From Cavia porcellus (taxonomy: Eukaryota > Chordata > Mammalia > Rodentia > Caviidae): DNA of 64,000 nucleotides. Positions 1 through 12,564 of the stretch are shown piece by piece (within the stretch, counting starts at the first letter, position 1; each line of letters opens with the position of its first letter). Below the pieces are notes generated by a model. It searched no databases. It worked only from the letters and a program-made list of their open reading frames with translations, and was not told the DNA's origin. The stretch lies in the NCBI RefSeq assembly GCF_034190915.1, contig NW_026947502.1, positions 35,928,785-35,992,784 on the forward strand, read 5' to 3'. The position numbers were made by a program, and so were the translations under genes.

Positions 1-2385
1 GGATTTTGTAATTCCAGCGAAGCATGCTTCAACCACTCTCTAGCTGTATTTTTGTTTAAAGAAGATCCTAAAATTTGCTTCCCTGTCTGCTCTAGGACAA
101 TTTATCTGACTGCAAACTGACAGTATAAATGATTTTCATGACAAATTCCAGTATTTTTTTTTCTCAAAAAACAATAGACTCTGAGATTATTCAGTTCAAG
201 ACACTCATTTCACAGAGAAGGAAAGCAAAGTCCGAGAAGAATAAACAACTTTCCCAGGGACATTTAGCAAGTTGAAGCGTTGGTAATAAATGTCTTATCT
301 GCAGGCCAAGCCCTCAAGTGCTCTCTCTGCACCCCTGTGTGTCCTCACCTTGCTCAGCACCCCGATTCCCTTTATACTTTTACTACACCTTTGGGAAATT
401 CACCCTGAAGTTGTTCCATCAATGAGCCTCAAACTCCTCGGGGATATTAGACAAATAAGCAGATTTTCTAGGGCACAAATTATTTCTCAGAGGATCAGCA
501 CAGTCTTGAGGCCCCAGGACAAAATGTGTGATCTGTTAGTTGAATTGTTTCTGAGCTTAATTCCTGCCTGCATGAATGGGAATCAGTCTCTATACAATTG
601 CCTTAGTAAATACTCAAGTACTTTTTTGAGATAAAAATGTGTCTAATACTAAAGAAGTCGGAACAGACTTGCTTCTGTTTCATTTTATTTACTGGTACTC
701 ATAAAGCATACCCAGTAAATGTAATCTGGAGTGATTATCTTGGTAATGGTTTATTACTTTCAGCAGCAAGACACATCTAAACTTTTGAATAAAGCACTGT
801 GTTTTGAAAATTTTAGAAAAGAAATACAATGCTAAGATTTTTTTCATGTCTACGAATTTCTATCAAGTATAATGATGTCTTTTGGCCAATGAACTGAATT
901 CTTGACGAGAATGACTAAATTATTGAAAACGTGAAAACCCAGAAAGACTCTACAGTGATCAATAATGATGTCACATTGAGTCAATATTATCATATAAAAG
1001 TAAAATGATTAATATTTTGTATCATATTGCTGAGTCCTGTTACACTTTTAAGCCAGATTAAATGAGTATTTGTGATAGCTATACTACCAACAAGATTTCC
1101 AAAACTGGTGGGTGATTAACTTTCAAATGAATAATGCAGTGTTTTGTTGCTACTTTAAAGAGTCTCATAAATGCTGCCTCTATTAACTAACATAATAGTA
1201 ATTTTTCAAGTCTAAATTAGCAAACTATTGGAATGCTTTTAATTGAGAAGGCAGAAGAAAATAACACTTTGTCAAAATGGGCTTTCCTTAATTTGTTACC
1301 TAGGAATGGTATGCACTCTGGTGATTGGGATCAGTTTAGATGAAGAAGATGCAGTTCTGCAGTGACCCTCCTGTGAGGACCAATTTGTGACACTGGCATT
1401 CATCTTCCTGTCACTCTCCAGAGGATAAATGTTGGTCACTGTCTAACTATAAATGTTCCAGAGGGTCCATGTAGATTAAGAATCATCAAGACCTTATAAA
1501 ATCATTTTACATTTTGAACCTTTTGTTCCATTATTGGCAAACCCCTAAAAGTCAGCATTTTTGAAAATGTGGCTTAAAATATATTGTTGAGTAGTTACTG
1601 AAAAATTTTTAATGAAAGAATCAGGATTGAAAGTAGTCCAAATCCACTTTCAACTTATGTATCAAATAATTACATAGACTGTAAGCATAGTTATCTTCCC
1701 TAGTCTTCTCCACAGTCTGAACTTGGTAAAAATACGTTCATATACCACCTTCAGTGGCATTTTGGTATTCTTGACCTTTCATGAGTTAAGTGTAATTCTT
1801 CTCTCCTATGCTTCACCGAGGTTATCTGGTGAGTATCTAGTGCTTTGTACGTAGGAAAGGTGGTGACTTGGTAGGTAGGTGTGGAAGTCGACGTGGGGAA
1901 TCTGCTTGTAACATAGATTCATAAGGGTCAGTTCTCATAAGGGACTGCTCAGGAAATATTGATCAAAATACAATGTCACAGGTTTGGAAAGAGTGTGTGT
2001 GGAGGGTAATGTGCTTGCAGTATAAATCGTCTTCTAGTTTGAGACAGAAATATTTGTAAATAAAACAGGAGATGGCAAATGGTCCTCGCTTTGCACATCA
2101 GTGCAGGGTTGTCATAACAACCATGAAACCTAGAAAGTGAGCTTAATGATCAATGAGAAAAATATAATTGTCTCATTATGCTTAAAACTTACTGTCAGAT
2201 ATAAACATGTAAGAAATTTTCAAATACTAAATTATCACTTACTTAGCACCCTGCAAATAAAAACAGTAGAAACATTGAGACCTAGTTGTCTATTTCTTGG
2301 TAAGAATCTTTTTCAAGGCTATCCTAGACCATGTTTGATCCTCTTTTTTTGCCAGATGCCTTGTATGTGAAACAAACAACCCTTC
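1..2385. other. Unique AT-rich DNA, no gene or repeat recognised
   Basis: I read both strands and saw no SINE, LINE, LTR or tandem repeat I can name. The longest open frame (114 codons from 290, plus strand) has no recognisable domain, no splice-site context and ordinary non-coding composition, so I treat it as chance. Confidence 0.55.
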
Positions 2386-2389
2386 TGTG

Positions 2390-2600
2390 CCTTGCTGATT
2401 GTCACACTCCTTTCTCGGGCTGGATTCACTTCCAACACTTCATCCTTTCCGTTTAAATGTCACGAAGTCACTGTGAGAGCTTCTTTGACTTGGAACACTT
2501 TGCTAGTGTCCCTCACACAGCCTCTTCACCACTGCCTCTATAAATCCACCTGTACCGTGTCTCTCTTGCAGCACATTAGAGCATCCTAAACACTGACACT
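2390..2600 (+). mobile_element. Possible L2 LINE 3'-end remnant
   Basis: The segment resembles the pyrimidine-rich part of the L2 3' region, where a stretch like 'aaatgtcac' is followed by a decayed 'cttccctgac' block. It is short and diverged. It could be chance similarity in C/T-rich DNA. Confidence 0.3.
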
Positions 2601-4870
2601 CCCTTCACCCCGCAATTTGGATAGATGCGGTCATTTTGCTCCCAGAATTGTCAGTTTGCTTTGCTTTGCTGCAGTTTCATCTTTTTTGATCATCTTCCTC
2701 TGTCGAGTACCATTTCTGTAAATTGCCGTGTGGGTTTATCAGCGCAGCCACACACTTCGTTGTCTTTGTTGTGAACTGCATGGCGGATGTACAGCCAACT
2801 GTTAGTGACAGACCTTGGAAGATAAAGCTGTGTGTGAACTGAAGATTGAGCACCAGAGCTTGTGCTTTGTTCCATTTCACAGTAAATACACCAGGGTAAC
2901 TGAAACTTCAGCTGTGCATTGAGGTCGTGATATCACTTAACTGTGTAGTAGCAAACCCATGCATAGCTAAACAATTCAAAGAGAAGACTGAATGATTCCA
3001 AAATGATTATAAAATCTATTGGAATTAAATATAACCCAACAAAGCAAATAGTAATACTCATGCCAGGCAGCACCCTGGGACACACTGGGTCCCCTTAGAA
3101 GAATGCCTGCTTGTATAGCAAGCAGACTCACCCATAGACTGGCAGAAAAACTTGGGAGAAGAATGCATTAAGGATGGATGTCAGTTGGGGTTTGTCCCAG
3201 TGTAGATCTGACCAAAGGGAATCAGTGAGGATGCAAAGAAAATTGAAAACCTGAGCATTTCCTAAGAGGTTAGTGTTTGTAAGTGCAGGTGAGATGCTCG
3301 CCGGAAGCACCTTAAAATAGTACGTGTGTGGGGTTACTTGGAGATGAGTCTGAAATTAAGATTTTGCAGTGGCTTTTGGAGTTAGAGCCAGAGAAAGCTA
3401 GTTTTCCAAATTGCTACCCAGTTTTACGCTTCTGCTGGGCTGGCCTGAAAACTATGATTAATTACTTGATTTCCTGTTTTAAGAGTGAAATGGAATCATA
3501 CATAAAGTGGAGTCTTGAAAGGCTCTGCCAAAGGCTTCTCAGAAGTTGTCTTTGGAAAGGTCCTAGGAGTCTTGCTACAAATTAGATTTTTCACCTCTAG
3601 GAGGAAGTAAGGAAGTAAGCAGCAGTGAAAGCTGTACATAATATGTGATAATCATAAATCCTGTACTTCCATTTAAATACGTGTAGGTCCTGTGTGCAGC
3701 AGTGACTGCGGTGTCTACACTGTGGATACTCACTAATACAGTCGTGTATCTTCATGAAGTGGTCTAGGAACATTGAGTGAACACATCATCATTGTAACAG
3801 AGTTGAGGAGAGGAGTCATGTTTTACCATTCTTCCACCTAAAAGAGAGCTTACGCAGCTCTGGTGGCCTTTCAGTGGCTTCCGACTACTTTTCCTAAACT
3901 TCCTCTCGTAGTGCAAACCTTGATAAATGTCTTTCTTAGATGGATGTCTTCCCCTCAATAAAGAACAGGAAATTCCTGGGTTGCGCTGTGCTCTACCATG
4001 TTAGACTGGCCTAGAGGATGGCAAAGAATGCCCTGGGGTCTTGCCTTTCCTTCTGAGGCAGTGGGAGCTCAGAGTCTGGGAAAGGTTAACAGATGAGTCC
4101 AGCTGCATTCCCTGGGATGGTGGCATCTGAGTGAAGCAAGAGGATCCTGTGTAAATGTTCAGTGTGCCAATGTGCAAAAGAAAACAAGATGCTGGTGCCA
4201 GCTGCCAAGGTGGCTTTGTTCCGTGCTTTTGTGCAAGCCATTCCCAATAAGGCTTGGGTCGGAGAATTTCATTGTACCAGTACATAGTGGCAATAAATCA
4301 TCTCAGAGGTGGAAAATTCCAGCACAAACATACCATCAAGCAGATTCTGTATGGCAGGATGCTTTCATACAACCACCTCCCCGACCTCTCCACACCACCT
4401 GAGGCCCAGCCTTTGTTCCAGACTCCAGAGTAGGGCAATAATGATTCATGTTCAGGTAAGCACAATGAAGGGCCTAGAGAAACATCTATGCTATCTTCTT
4501 TTTCCTTCATGGCAGTAGAAAGATCAGCTCTAGATACTAAAAACTAATGCTTTCTCAGTGAGACTTGATGATTCCTACTTTCGGAATGGTGCCATCTTGC
4601 ATATTGAGAAAACACTATGTTTGGTCTTTGGAGCTGGAAAACCTACTGAGTCAGGAGTCTGATCTGATGGGGGATCTGCTTACAACACTGGCATATTTAC
4701 ATTTAGTGAATGGGGAGTTGATAAAATGCTGTCTTTTATGTGTTTATTCAAAAACGTCTAGTTTCTAGCCTCATCCTAGTCTTGAAGAATCTGAAGCTCA
4801 GAGGAATCTTGGATACTATATATCGTAGGGACTAGGTAGCACTCTTGTGTAACTTGATTAGCACTGAGAG
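2600..4870. other. Unique DNA, nothing recognised
   Basis: No repeat family or coding signal is apparent. Open frames on both strands (for example 3328-3585 plus, 4001-4285 minus) overlap one another and have no recognisable motif. Confidence 0.5.
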
Positions 4871-4879
4871 CAATTTGTA

Positions 4880-4997
4880 GACTTTTGTAAAGCACTTAGC
4901 AGTCTACCTAGTGTTTATGTGGCAAGTATTAAGGATACTGCTATTTTATTGATCTGCCTTTACAGATAATAAAATCACATCATGGAAATGGGAATGT
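4880..4997 (-). mobile_element. Possible MIR-family remnant
   Basis: The order 'gatactgctatttta' then 'tttacagataa' resembles the antisense MIR core (consensus roughly 'ctattattatcc' then 'tttacagatgagg'). It is heavily diverged and cut off by the ID element that follows. Confidence 0.35.
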
Positions 4998-5071
4998 GTG
5001 GTACTGTGAATTGAACTCTGTACCTTGCACATCCTGGCAAGTGCTCTATCACTGAGCTATATCCCAAGCTG
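4998..5071 (-). mobile_element. ID-type SINE (tRNA-Ala derived), antisense
   Basis: Read on the minus strand this begins with a degraded 'gcttgggatatagctcag' box A region and ends with a box B-like 'gagttcaattc'. Its layout matches the rodent ID/BC1 family, derived from tRNA-Ala and mobilised by L1. Flanks 'ggaaatgggaat' and 'ggaaactggaat' look like a diverged target-site duplication. No A-rich tail is preserved. Confidence 0.75.
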
Positions 5072-5094
5072 GAAACTGGAATATGGATTTTTCT

Positions 5095-5176
5095 ATAAAG
5101 CACAAACTCTACAGCCCAGTTGCCTAGGTTTGAATACTAATTTTTCCATTTGCTTGTTGTTTAACTTTGGGCAAGT
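5095..5176 (+). mobile_element. MIR SINE, 5' part (split by an LTR)
   Basis: The run 'cagttgcctaggtttgaat' followed by 'aactttgggcaagt' is the typical MIR core order. The element resumes at about 5554 with 'tttccttatccataaa' and 'agataataaatagtccta', so the LTR between them landed inside it. Confidence 0.8.
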
Positions 5177-5550
5177 ATCTTGGTTACTTTTTTCTCCTTG
5201 CAAGGACAAAATAACCGACTCTCAAAATTAGTGAAGGAAAGGTTTGTTTAGCTTACAGTTTGTGGCAATTTCAGTCCATATTCAGCTGGCTCCAAGGTAA
5301 GGTGGTGTGGCTGAGGGTCAACTGCTTATGGCAGATGCAAGTGACAAAAGTGAAAGAGGAAAGCACAGCTCGTTCCCTCCCTTTTATTGTATGCCAGCTT
5401 CCCATCCCTGAGTGGAAACAGCAGTCATACCACCAATCCCAGCGCTAGACAAGAAGCCAGTCACACATGCTAGACTCAGCCACCTCTGAAAGGCCCACCC
5501 CCCACGACCACATGAGGCTTTGGGGAGACATCCAGATGCAAACCATAACA
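5177..5550 (-). mobile_element. Solo LTR, MaLR/ERVL type, antisense
   Basis: The left end 'tatcttggttacttttttct' is the reverse complement of the family's 3' end, and the right end 'gatgcaaaccataaca' is the reverse of its 5' end ('tgttatggtttgc'). Between them is the reverse of the 'gtgagctaaataaacc' polyadenylation region. Other copies in this window share the order. No internal retroviral sequence is present. It interrupts a MIR. Confidence 0.75.
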
Positions 5551-5553
5551 AGT

Positions 5554-5640
5554 GTTAGTGATTTTGTTTCCTTATCCATAAATCAAAGATAATAAATAGT
5601 CCTACTTTCATAATGTAGTTGTAGAAAGTACCATCTCTTA
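5554..5640 (+). mobile_element. MIR SINE, 3' part
   Basis: This continues the MIR started at about 5095 with its 'tttccttatc...taaa' and 'gataataa' blocks and the 'cctactttcataatg' segment. Confidence 0.7.
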
Positions 5641-7176
5641 CATACATACATTTGAAAAGACACTTAAAAATTTAATATCTCTGAAATCAAAGTATACTTT
5701 AAATGAATTGTGTGTCATAGTATTATCCATAGTATTTTTTTCTTTTTAGTGGTATACAATTTGATAATGCTTCTTACAATCAATGATAGCTTAGATTTAA
5801 TAAAATATGCTAAATGACTTAATCTATAAAAAATGATAGAAAATAGTGTGTAATACATAGCAAGAATTTAAACAGGTGGATATCATTAGTAAGTCCCACC
5901 CCACACCTCGGGAGAGGGATGTTTTTCAGACTAGTCTCTGGATTTGGTGAAATCTGCCTTTTCTGAGTGTAACTGGAAGGCCAGCCCCCTGTGTGTCTCA
6001 GTATACTTACTTCTAGAATCCAGAATTGTTTTTATCTTCATCCTGAGACCTTGGCCCTCGCCTCGCCTTCTGACTTCTATCATGATACTCTAGACTGCTT
6101 TTACTATTTGATGAAACTGTGCTTGGGAATTGTCAAAAAACTTTCCTTCACTATATAGAATGGCTCGAGTTGTTTTTCTTGAATTTCTCAGTTCAGTGCT
6201 TTTTTGTATAAGACTCTTACATGGGGAGGGAAGGAGAACATAAATACAGGAGCTTAGAATAATTTAAATTTTAACATAAGAGTTGGTCTTATCCTTGTAA
6301 TGATAGTAATACTCATTACCTTCAGGAGAAAACTAGTAACCAGTGGTAGTTATACCACTAAAAGATACCTAAGGTAACTCCTGTTATTTATCTCCATTAA
6401 AAGACACAAGGCTGCTGAAAAATTTTGTTACTTTAAGAGCACTGAATTTAATATAATATATATATTTTACCAACTTCCAAAAGAATATGTGAAGTAGATG
6501 ACCATCAAAGGTAAGGCCTTTATGAATCTGAGACCAGAGTGTATCTGACAGATACAGAGGGAATAGCTGTGTCCAGGTACTTTTTAAAGAGGTTGCAATA
6601 ATTTCTCAATAATTTATTTCCTTGATTGTTCTTCTGATGAGTCTTAAGAACTGAAGGCTAAACATGTTTCATTTTTTAAAAGACATTACTAAAAGCTCTG
6701 TGGAACACACTTTTGGAGAACATAAACTTGGTATTTCCTAAGTTCTCGGTAAATTTCCAAAAGAAATTTTATACTGACAGCAGTATTATAGATTCATATA
6801 TACAAAAATAGACCCAGCTATTATAATTTAGGCATAAATTAGAGTTTGACTAAATGTTTTAAAACTTAAGCAGTTAGGGCTTTTTAAAAAATTCTAGTTT
6901 CAAAAAAATGGGAGGCATTTTATTTTGTTTTTCAGCAAGAGGTATGCAAAGCTGATTTCCTACAAAAAGAAGTAATGACTGACTATGAAGAGAAGATTTC
7001 CGAGTAAGAATACAAATGCTGAAATTTAGTTTCCCATCTTAAATATTATGGAATGGCTTAGTATCTTGGCAATGTATGATACACATAGCTTTTTTATTAT
7101 GTCAGCTTCTCTAATAATGCATATGGCCTTGCCTAGATTCCATGAGTACTTCTGGTTTCCAGTGTGCTATATGTTG
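5641..7176. other. Unique AT-rich DNA
   Basis: No repeat or gene recognised. Confidence 0.5.
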
Positions 7177-7372
7177 CCCCTCAATATCTGCTGGATGTTG
7201 GTTACAAGACCCCTATGAATACCAAATCCATTTGGATAGAACCTGTACACATCCTACCGTGTACTTTACATCATCTCTAGGTTACTTATACCTAATGCAA
7301 TGTAAATGTTATGTAAATATATATTATGCTGTATTATTTAGGGAAATACGACAAGACAAGAAATCTGTATAA
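7177..7372 (+). mobile_element. TcMar-Tigger-type DNA transposon end (MER2-like)
   Basis: The sequence follows the terminal region of a Tigger-type element: 'cctcaatatctgctgg' then 'ggttacaagacccc', 'accaaatcca', 'tttacatcatctctaggtta', 'atgtaaatgttatgtaaata' and 'gtattatttagggaaata'. These blocks occur in the same order in the MER2 family as I remember it. Only one end is present, with no transposase frame. The subfamily name is from memory. Confidence 0.7.
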
Positions 7373-8745
7373 TTCACCAGAGTGTTTTGGGAGAACATGT
7401 TTTATCTGAGTTTGGTGGATCTTTGAATCCATGTATACAGAAAAAAACTTATAAACAAAGTTAAATATGTACATTTCTAAAAGATCCTCCAACCATTTTA
7501 GGGAAGTTGGAAGAAATCTTGTGATGACAGTATGACTCTGTAGCTTCACTTCTCTGTAGTCTTCAGCTCTCTGTAGTTTCTGTAGTAAAGAGATAACAAT
7601 TTTCAAGCCTCATTTAAGCATTTTGGATGAAACCTTTAGTAAAAGTTTCATTGTTGTATAACTGATGTCCGCCCTGGAAGTCAGAATGGCTCTCCATTAG
7701 TCTGTAATTTTGGGTGTAGGGTAGGTGACTATCAGAGAGTTTCCTCCCTGTAGTGGGAATCTTGATGGATTTCTCAGCCTACCCACACTGGGTCTACAGA
7801 GAACTGGAAGCTTCTCTTTTACTGAGGAGCAACATTTGCCTAATGTAGAACTCATTTTAAAAGATTCTCAATAAGAGGCTTACAAATGAAAGTCTACTCT
7901 ATCTGCACTGGTGTGTCAGGATGAAATTAAAGACATTTCCAGCACCTGGGTGGAAATGTCAGCTGATAATATGAAAAGGTAGAGTTCATCTGGCGAAGTA
8001 GAATGGAAATGCCATCAAGGAGATGGCTTGTAATTGAGTAGAATCAATGACATATTGAAATCTGTGGCCCTTGAAGTAGGCAGGGGCCTTTGAGACACAG
8101 AAGCAGGATTTGGAGTGAGCTCTGCCATTGTCTATTATGGACCACACTGAGAACCATGTAGTGCTGACTGAGATTTTTCTACTGCCTAAGACTAGGCCTT
8201 GTTTAATCAAAAGACATTTAGTACTTCTCTCTAGTTGTCCAGTAACCATTCATTGCTTATCCATGGTGCCAAGTGGGTTGTGATTCCTCAATCAAAATAA
8301 ATAAGTGGACTGATGCTGTTTTCAGGACATGGCCAGGCCAGATGGGGTGCAGGATACTGATGTGATTTGACTGGTATGCCACATTCATACCAATATTTAA
8401 AAGTCCTGATTCTCGTTAAAATAGAGACTTCTAAAAACTTTGGATAACTGAAAGCTCCTGTCATAGCTGTTCTACTTGTGTTCTGGTAGCATTCAGGTGA
8501 GTGGCACTGACCCTTTGTGAAAGGAATATTATGTCTTTCAATTTCCAATAACCTGTTTCCTGAGCTAATTATGGCACTAAATGGCATTACTGCCAGCCTA
8601 CTCCAATTCACTGTCCCTTTAGCCTTTTTAAAAGGTTACACATTTGATAAAGGGGAAAGGAACTTCCAGGCTACTAGATGTCTGGTAAGAGTTCAAGTTC
8701 TCTAAAATCAAAGAATGAATTTTAGGAACAATAGAGGTTAGGAGC
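7373..8745. other. Unique DNA
   Basis: No repeat or gene recognised. Confidence 0.5.
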
Positions 8746-8746
8746 A

Positions 8747-8760
8747 AAATATATATATAT
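8747..8760. repeat. Short (TA)n run
   Basis: A short alternating AT run directly abuts the left edge of the LTR that starts at 8761, which hides any target-site duplication. Confidence 0.9.
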
Positions 8761-9211
8761 TGAGGGAAAGAAAGCTTCTGTCTGGGAGAGACAGAAGGGA
8801 TCCCGAGTGGGTTGCCAAAGACTCTGTCTTTTCTAGGGACTTTTATAGAGTAAAACCACAGAGTGAGGCAGGTCTAAGGTGGAGAAAACATGGGAACTTG
8901 CAATGTGGGCCAGTAAAATTAATTGCTCAGGTAAAATTGATTAAATCAGGGACAAATGGAGAAGCGAGTCACATAGCAAGCGGGTGTACATGAAGAGCAG
9001 TTTCCTGTGAGGGGTTGGGATGGTGACTCCTGGCTTCCTCAGGGTGACAGAGACCTATTTAGAATAACAGTCTTTGAAGTTTATCCTTAAAAAGTATGTG
9101 GGTGCATTTGTCTTATCTTTTGTCTTGAGGTCTGGTCCCCCACAGTTGCAAGGTACCTGCTTTTCTGCACTACTTCGAGGGCCCAGCCCTGTCTGACTGC
9201 CTATAATAACA
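8761..9211 (-). mobile_element. Probable solo ERV LTR, antisense (class I-like)
   Basis: The block starts with 'tgagggaaag' and ends with 'ctataataaca', giving TG...CA termini. On the minus strand there is a TATA-like 'ctataaaagtccctag' near 8850-8862, followed by a C-rich downstream stretch with 'ctcgggatccc' and 'cccagacagaagc', as in many class I retroviral LTRs. A near-repeat of the outer sequence ('gcctataacac') lies just outside at 9230, so the right boundary may be about 9239. No internal region is attached. Class is inferred from style, not homology. Confidence 0.5.
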
Positions 9212-9264
9212 TTTCTATCTAACTCTGTTGCCTATAACACTACTTTGCTATCTATTAGATATAT

Positions 9265-9430
9265 AAATTTGCCCAACTTGCTTAACTTCTATGAGCCTAA
9301 GTTTATAAATCTGTGAAATGAGAATGTCTACCTCGAAAGTTGTTTTAGGGATTCTAGAAAATATATGGTATAGTGCCTGACACAAAGGAAAGCTAAATAA
9401 ATGCCACTCATTGTTATTGTTGTTAGTGCT
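9265..9430 (+). mobile_element. MIR SINE
   Basis: Contains 'gcccaacttgcttaacttct', 'gcctaagtttataaatctgt' and 'gtgcctgacacaaagg...ctaaataaatg' in MIR order, covering the core and the LINE-related tail. Confidence 0.8.
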
Positions 9431-10280
9431 AGTAGTGTGATCATTTGAGGTTTTCTCAGTGCTATTTAAAGAACCAATGATTTCAGTGTTTCTTTCAGTA
9501 ATGTTTAGCAAATTCTTGATTTCAAAATAAAAGCTGTACTAGATATGGTAGCTTGCCCTCCTCTGTTATACTTTGCAATTTCTCATAATTGCATTATGTT
9601 TCATTGGTTGTTTTCTGTTTTTCCCAAGAAAGCATAGATGTTTTTACTTCTTAAATCTGAGTTTACTTTCTTATATGACACTAGAAAAATAGGATAGTAT
9701 TGTAAAATAAATTATTTCAGTTTATATGGTTCTTTTCTGTTCTTTGTACAATACTTTGAAGTCTATTTCTATAAGCATTTGTTTCATTGTACCTGATCTA
9801 CTTCTGAGTTACTAAAGTGCAATGAAATTCAAGATAATAGAAACATAGTAATAGAATACAGAGAACTAAATATAAAAAGTCACCCCTCAGATTAGAAGCT
9901 TAAGATGTAAAATTTCTTTCAGTGATAGCTTATCACTGAAGCAATAAAGAAGACTTCATTGTAGAGGAAATATCTACTGCATTCCAGAAAGTAGAATAGA
10001 TAGGTTAGAACTGGCCTATAGATTCTCTCCATTCTCTTTCTCAACAGTAAATATTATTATACAAGAAGGATCCCACAACGCATGGAGGGGGAAGTGTGGT
10101 GAAACCTTTAGTTTGATGCTATTTGAAGATTTGTTTTCTGTTTAGCCGTCACAAAACAGCAGAACTAAATAAACCAGTAATTTATAGCTGAAAGCATCCT
10201 AAAAAAATTCCTCCCAAATTTTTATAGCTAGACTTCGCTCATTCTGAAGTTTGATATTTTCATGGCTCTCTGGGTGGAAG

Positions 10281-10281
<1 letters not shown>
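9431..10281. other. Unique AT-rich DNA
   Basis: No repeat or gene recognised. Confidence 0.5.
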
Positions 10282-10353
<72 letters not shown>

Positions 10354-10369
10354 AAAAGAGAGAGAGATG
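10282..10369. repeat. Compound microsatellite (TG)n-(GA)n
   Basis: About 15 TG units (10282-10312) run directly into about 17 GA units (10313-10347), then an interrupted GA tract. The minus-strand open frames here (98 and 64 codons) are low-complexity Ser-Leu and Thr-His artefacts. Confidence 0.97.
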
Positions 10370-11959
10370 ACCACACAAGGAGAAGCTGAGCCTGAAAAGT
10401 GAGCAGTCCTGCCTGTTGACATTTATTTCCCTAACCAACCTGCCCAGCTCTTTAATAAGAAGTTTCGCTGTCACACGTATCTCTTTTCTAAGCATTTTTT
10501 CCCTGGCTTGGTAGAAACAGCTTTCATCCTAAAGGACTCTGCTTCTGTTGGAAGCAGTCCTTCTTGAAGTGCCTTTCTGTACACCTAAAGTAATAAACAA
10601 GAAACTTTCAATTTTTGCTCAAAAAAGTAGACTTTTGTCTGTTTTTACCAGACCAAAATCCAGCAGGTGCTTTCTGTTCCATCCAGAGTGCTGGGCAAGG
10701 TCACTAGAAGCTTTCCTTAGAGCCCTCAGTCTCTAAACAAGAAAAGTCTAGGTTTAATAGTCTGAAAGGAGGGAAAACCATGTATGAGAATGCAGATGAG
10801 AGAGGCAGACATAGCGAGTACGGAAGTCCACAGTGAGAGTGGGATCAGTTTTCTCTCTGGGCAGAGCATGAGCAGAGCCAGCACGTGCAACATGTAAGCA
10901 AAAGAACTTTTTCAGGGCTGCTCGCATAGACACTCTGGAAACCAGCACTGGCAATATGGTTGTTTTCTCATTTATTGAAAGTACATGGAAATGATGCTTT
11001 AAGAGAAAGAGGAAATCTCTTTCTCCTTACTTCATTACTGTCTTTTATTCTAATTATTCTATTTTATGCTATTTGCACCATGAGCGTTTTATGAAACTTT
11101 TATAATTATTTTTAGAGAAACTTTCATGGCTGTATTAGATTGTTGGATGCTTATTAAATCTTTATGGAGTCCTTATTACATAATTAATCTATGAGCCTCA
11201 TTTGCATTTTGCTTTAAGAACATGTATTTCGTCAACAAATGCATGCCAAGTGCATTTCATCACTGTGCTTATTAAGAAAGAGCTAAAGATGTTCAGCAGG
11301 GAAACTTAACCGCTAGCATATATGTTACTTAATACAGACCTTTGATTCTCAGATACACTGGCAAAAACACTTTTATCTGCTAAAATATTTCTGGAAAGAA
11401 ATTTAACCATGAAAGTAAATTACAAGTTTTGCTAAAGACTATTTAGAAGTGGCTCTCTTGTAATGAAAACCAAAGAAATATGTACAGAAAATGTAAAAAT
11501 ATATTCAACATATCTCTCCATTCTTTATGTTTTTAGATAACTAACATATTATAAAAGAACTTTAAATGGATCAACATGAAGGGAGAAAGATTCCTCCAAA
11601 GTATAATATCTCAATCTTGTTTATGCACAGATTGGAAACATTTACTGATCTTCAGATTATAAGGAATAGCTTTCAGTTTATCAGAAGTGACAAATAGTTT
11701 TCATTTCTTTAAACTTGATATTCAAGAAGATATATGTAAAACATACAGAAATTAGAAATTATCTAACTTCTGTAGAAAGGTCTTCAAAAAAATGTTTGGT
11801 AAAGCAGAACGGTTGAGCTGAAGCAGTCCCCAGAAGAATGGGGGTCACAAAGAAATTATCTCAGTAGACACTGCAGGAAAAAAACAAAAGCTAAGCAATC
11901 CTAAATCATATTTGATCAAATTTTATTTGATCTTCTAAGTTTATAGTTTTCTGTATGTT
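10370..11959. other. Unique DNA containing a candidate conserved element
   Basis: No repeat recognised. The part at about 11030-11300 is listed separately as a possible regulatory element. Confidence 0.5.
11030..11300. promoter_or_regulatory. Candidate conserved non-coding element
   Basis: A repeat-free, AT-rich stretch with a perfect octamer 'atttgcat' (11200-11207) close to a homeodomain-type 'taattaat' (11181-11188). Enhancers near developmental genes often have this composition and motif density. Motif hits in AT-rich DNA are cheap, so this is only a candidate. Confidence 0.2.
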
Positions 11960-12084
11960 GTTTTGGTTTTAATTTTTGGTTTTGTCTTGTTATGTAGCCC
12001 AAGCCAGTCTAGAACTCAGGTCAATCCTCCTGCCTCAGCCTCCAAGTGCTGGGATTACAGATGTGTGTACTACCACACCTAGCA
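11960..12084 (-). mobile_element. B1 SINE (7SL-derived), antisense
   Basis: Reads as the reverse complement of a B1 monomer: 'tatgtagcccaagccagtct', then 'cctgcctcagcctccaagtg' and 'gctgggattacag' through the box B and box A region, ending in 'accacacctagcac'. The T-rich left flank is the A-tail. Moderate decay suggests an older copy. Confidence 0.88.
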
Positions 12085-12564
12085 CTATATTTCAACATAG
12101 GACCAGTATTAAGCCTTTTCTTTGCACTGTCCTTTCCTGAAGATATTACTTTTGTCTATGAGAATATCCATATATCTCTAATCCCCTTGAAACTATAACT
12201 TTAAAAACAAAAATTTTAAATGAAATCTGTTTATCTACCTGAAGAATGATTGATAATGTTTTTCATTAACTCTAGAAAGTGTGTACCCAATTACGCTGAA
12301 TGATTTGATCTTTCTATTCAGTATCTATAGGTTTGAGTTTTAAAAAGAAAAACCTTAATTAATCTGATTGATTTATGTTAATAATGTTGGCCTTCTGGTA
12401 ACTCAATAAAAACTCATTGGCCTGTCACTTTAAAAAAAAAACTAATTTGTTTTCAAAGCATAGCTCACAAAATGACAGCATTGTAGAGGCAGAAATGCTG
12501 TATTCTGCTTCATTCCTTTTTTATTTGAGTGGGAGGATAGGGGTCAGGGTGGTGCACAGCTGAA
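12085..12564. other. Unique DNA
   Basis: No repeat or gene recognised. Confidence 0.5.
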
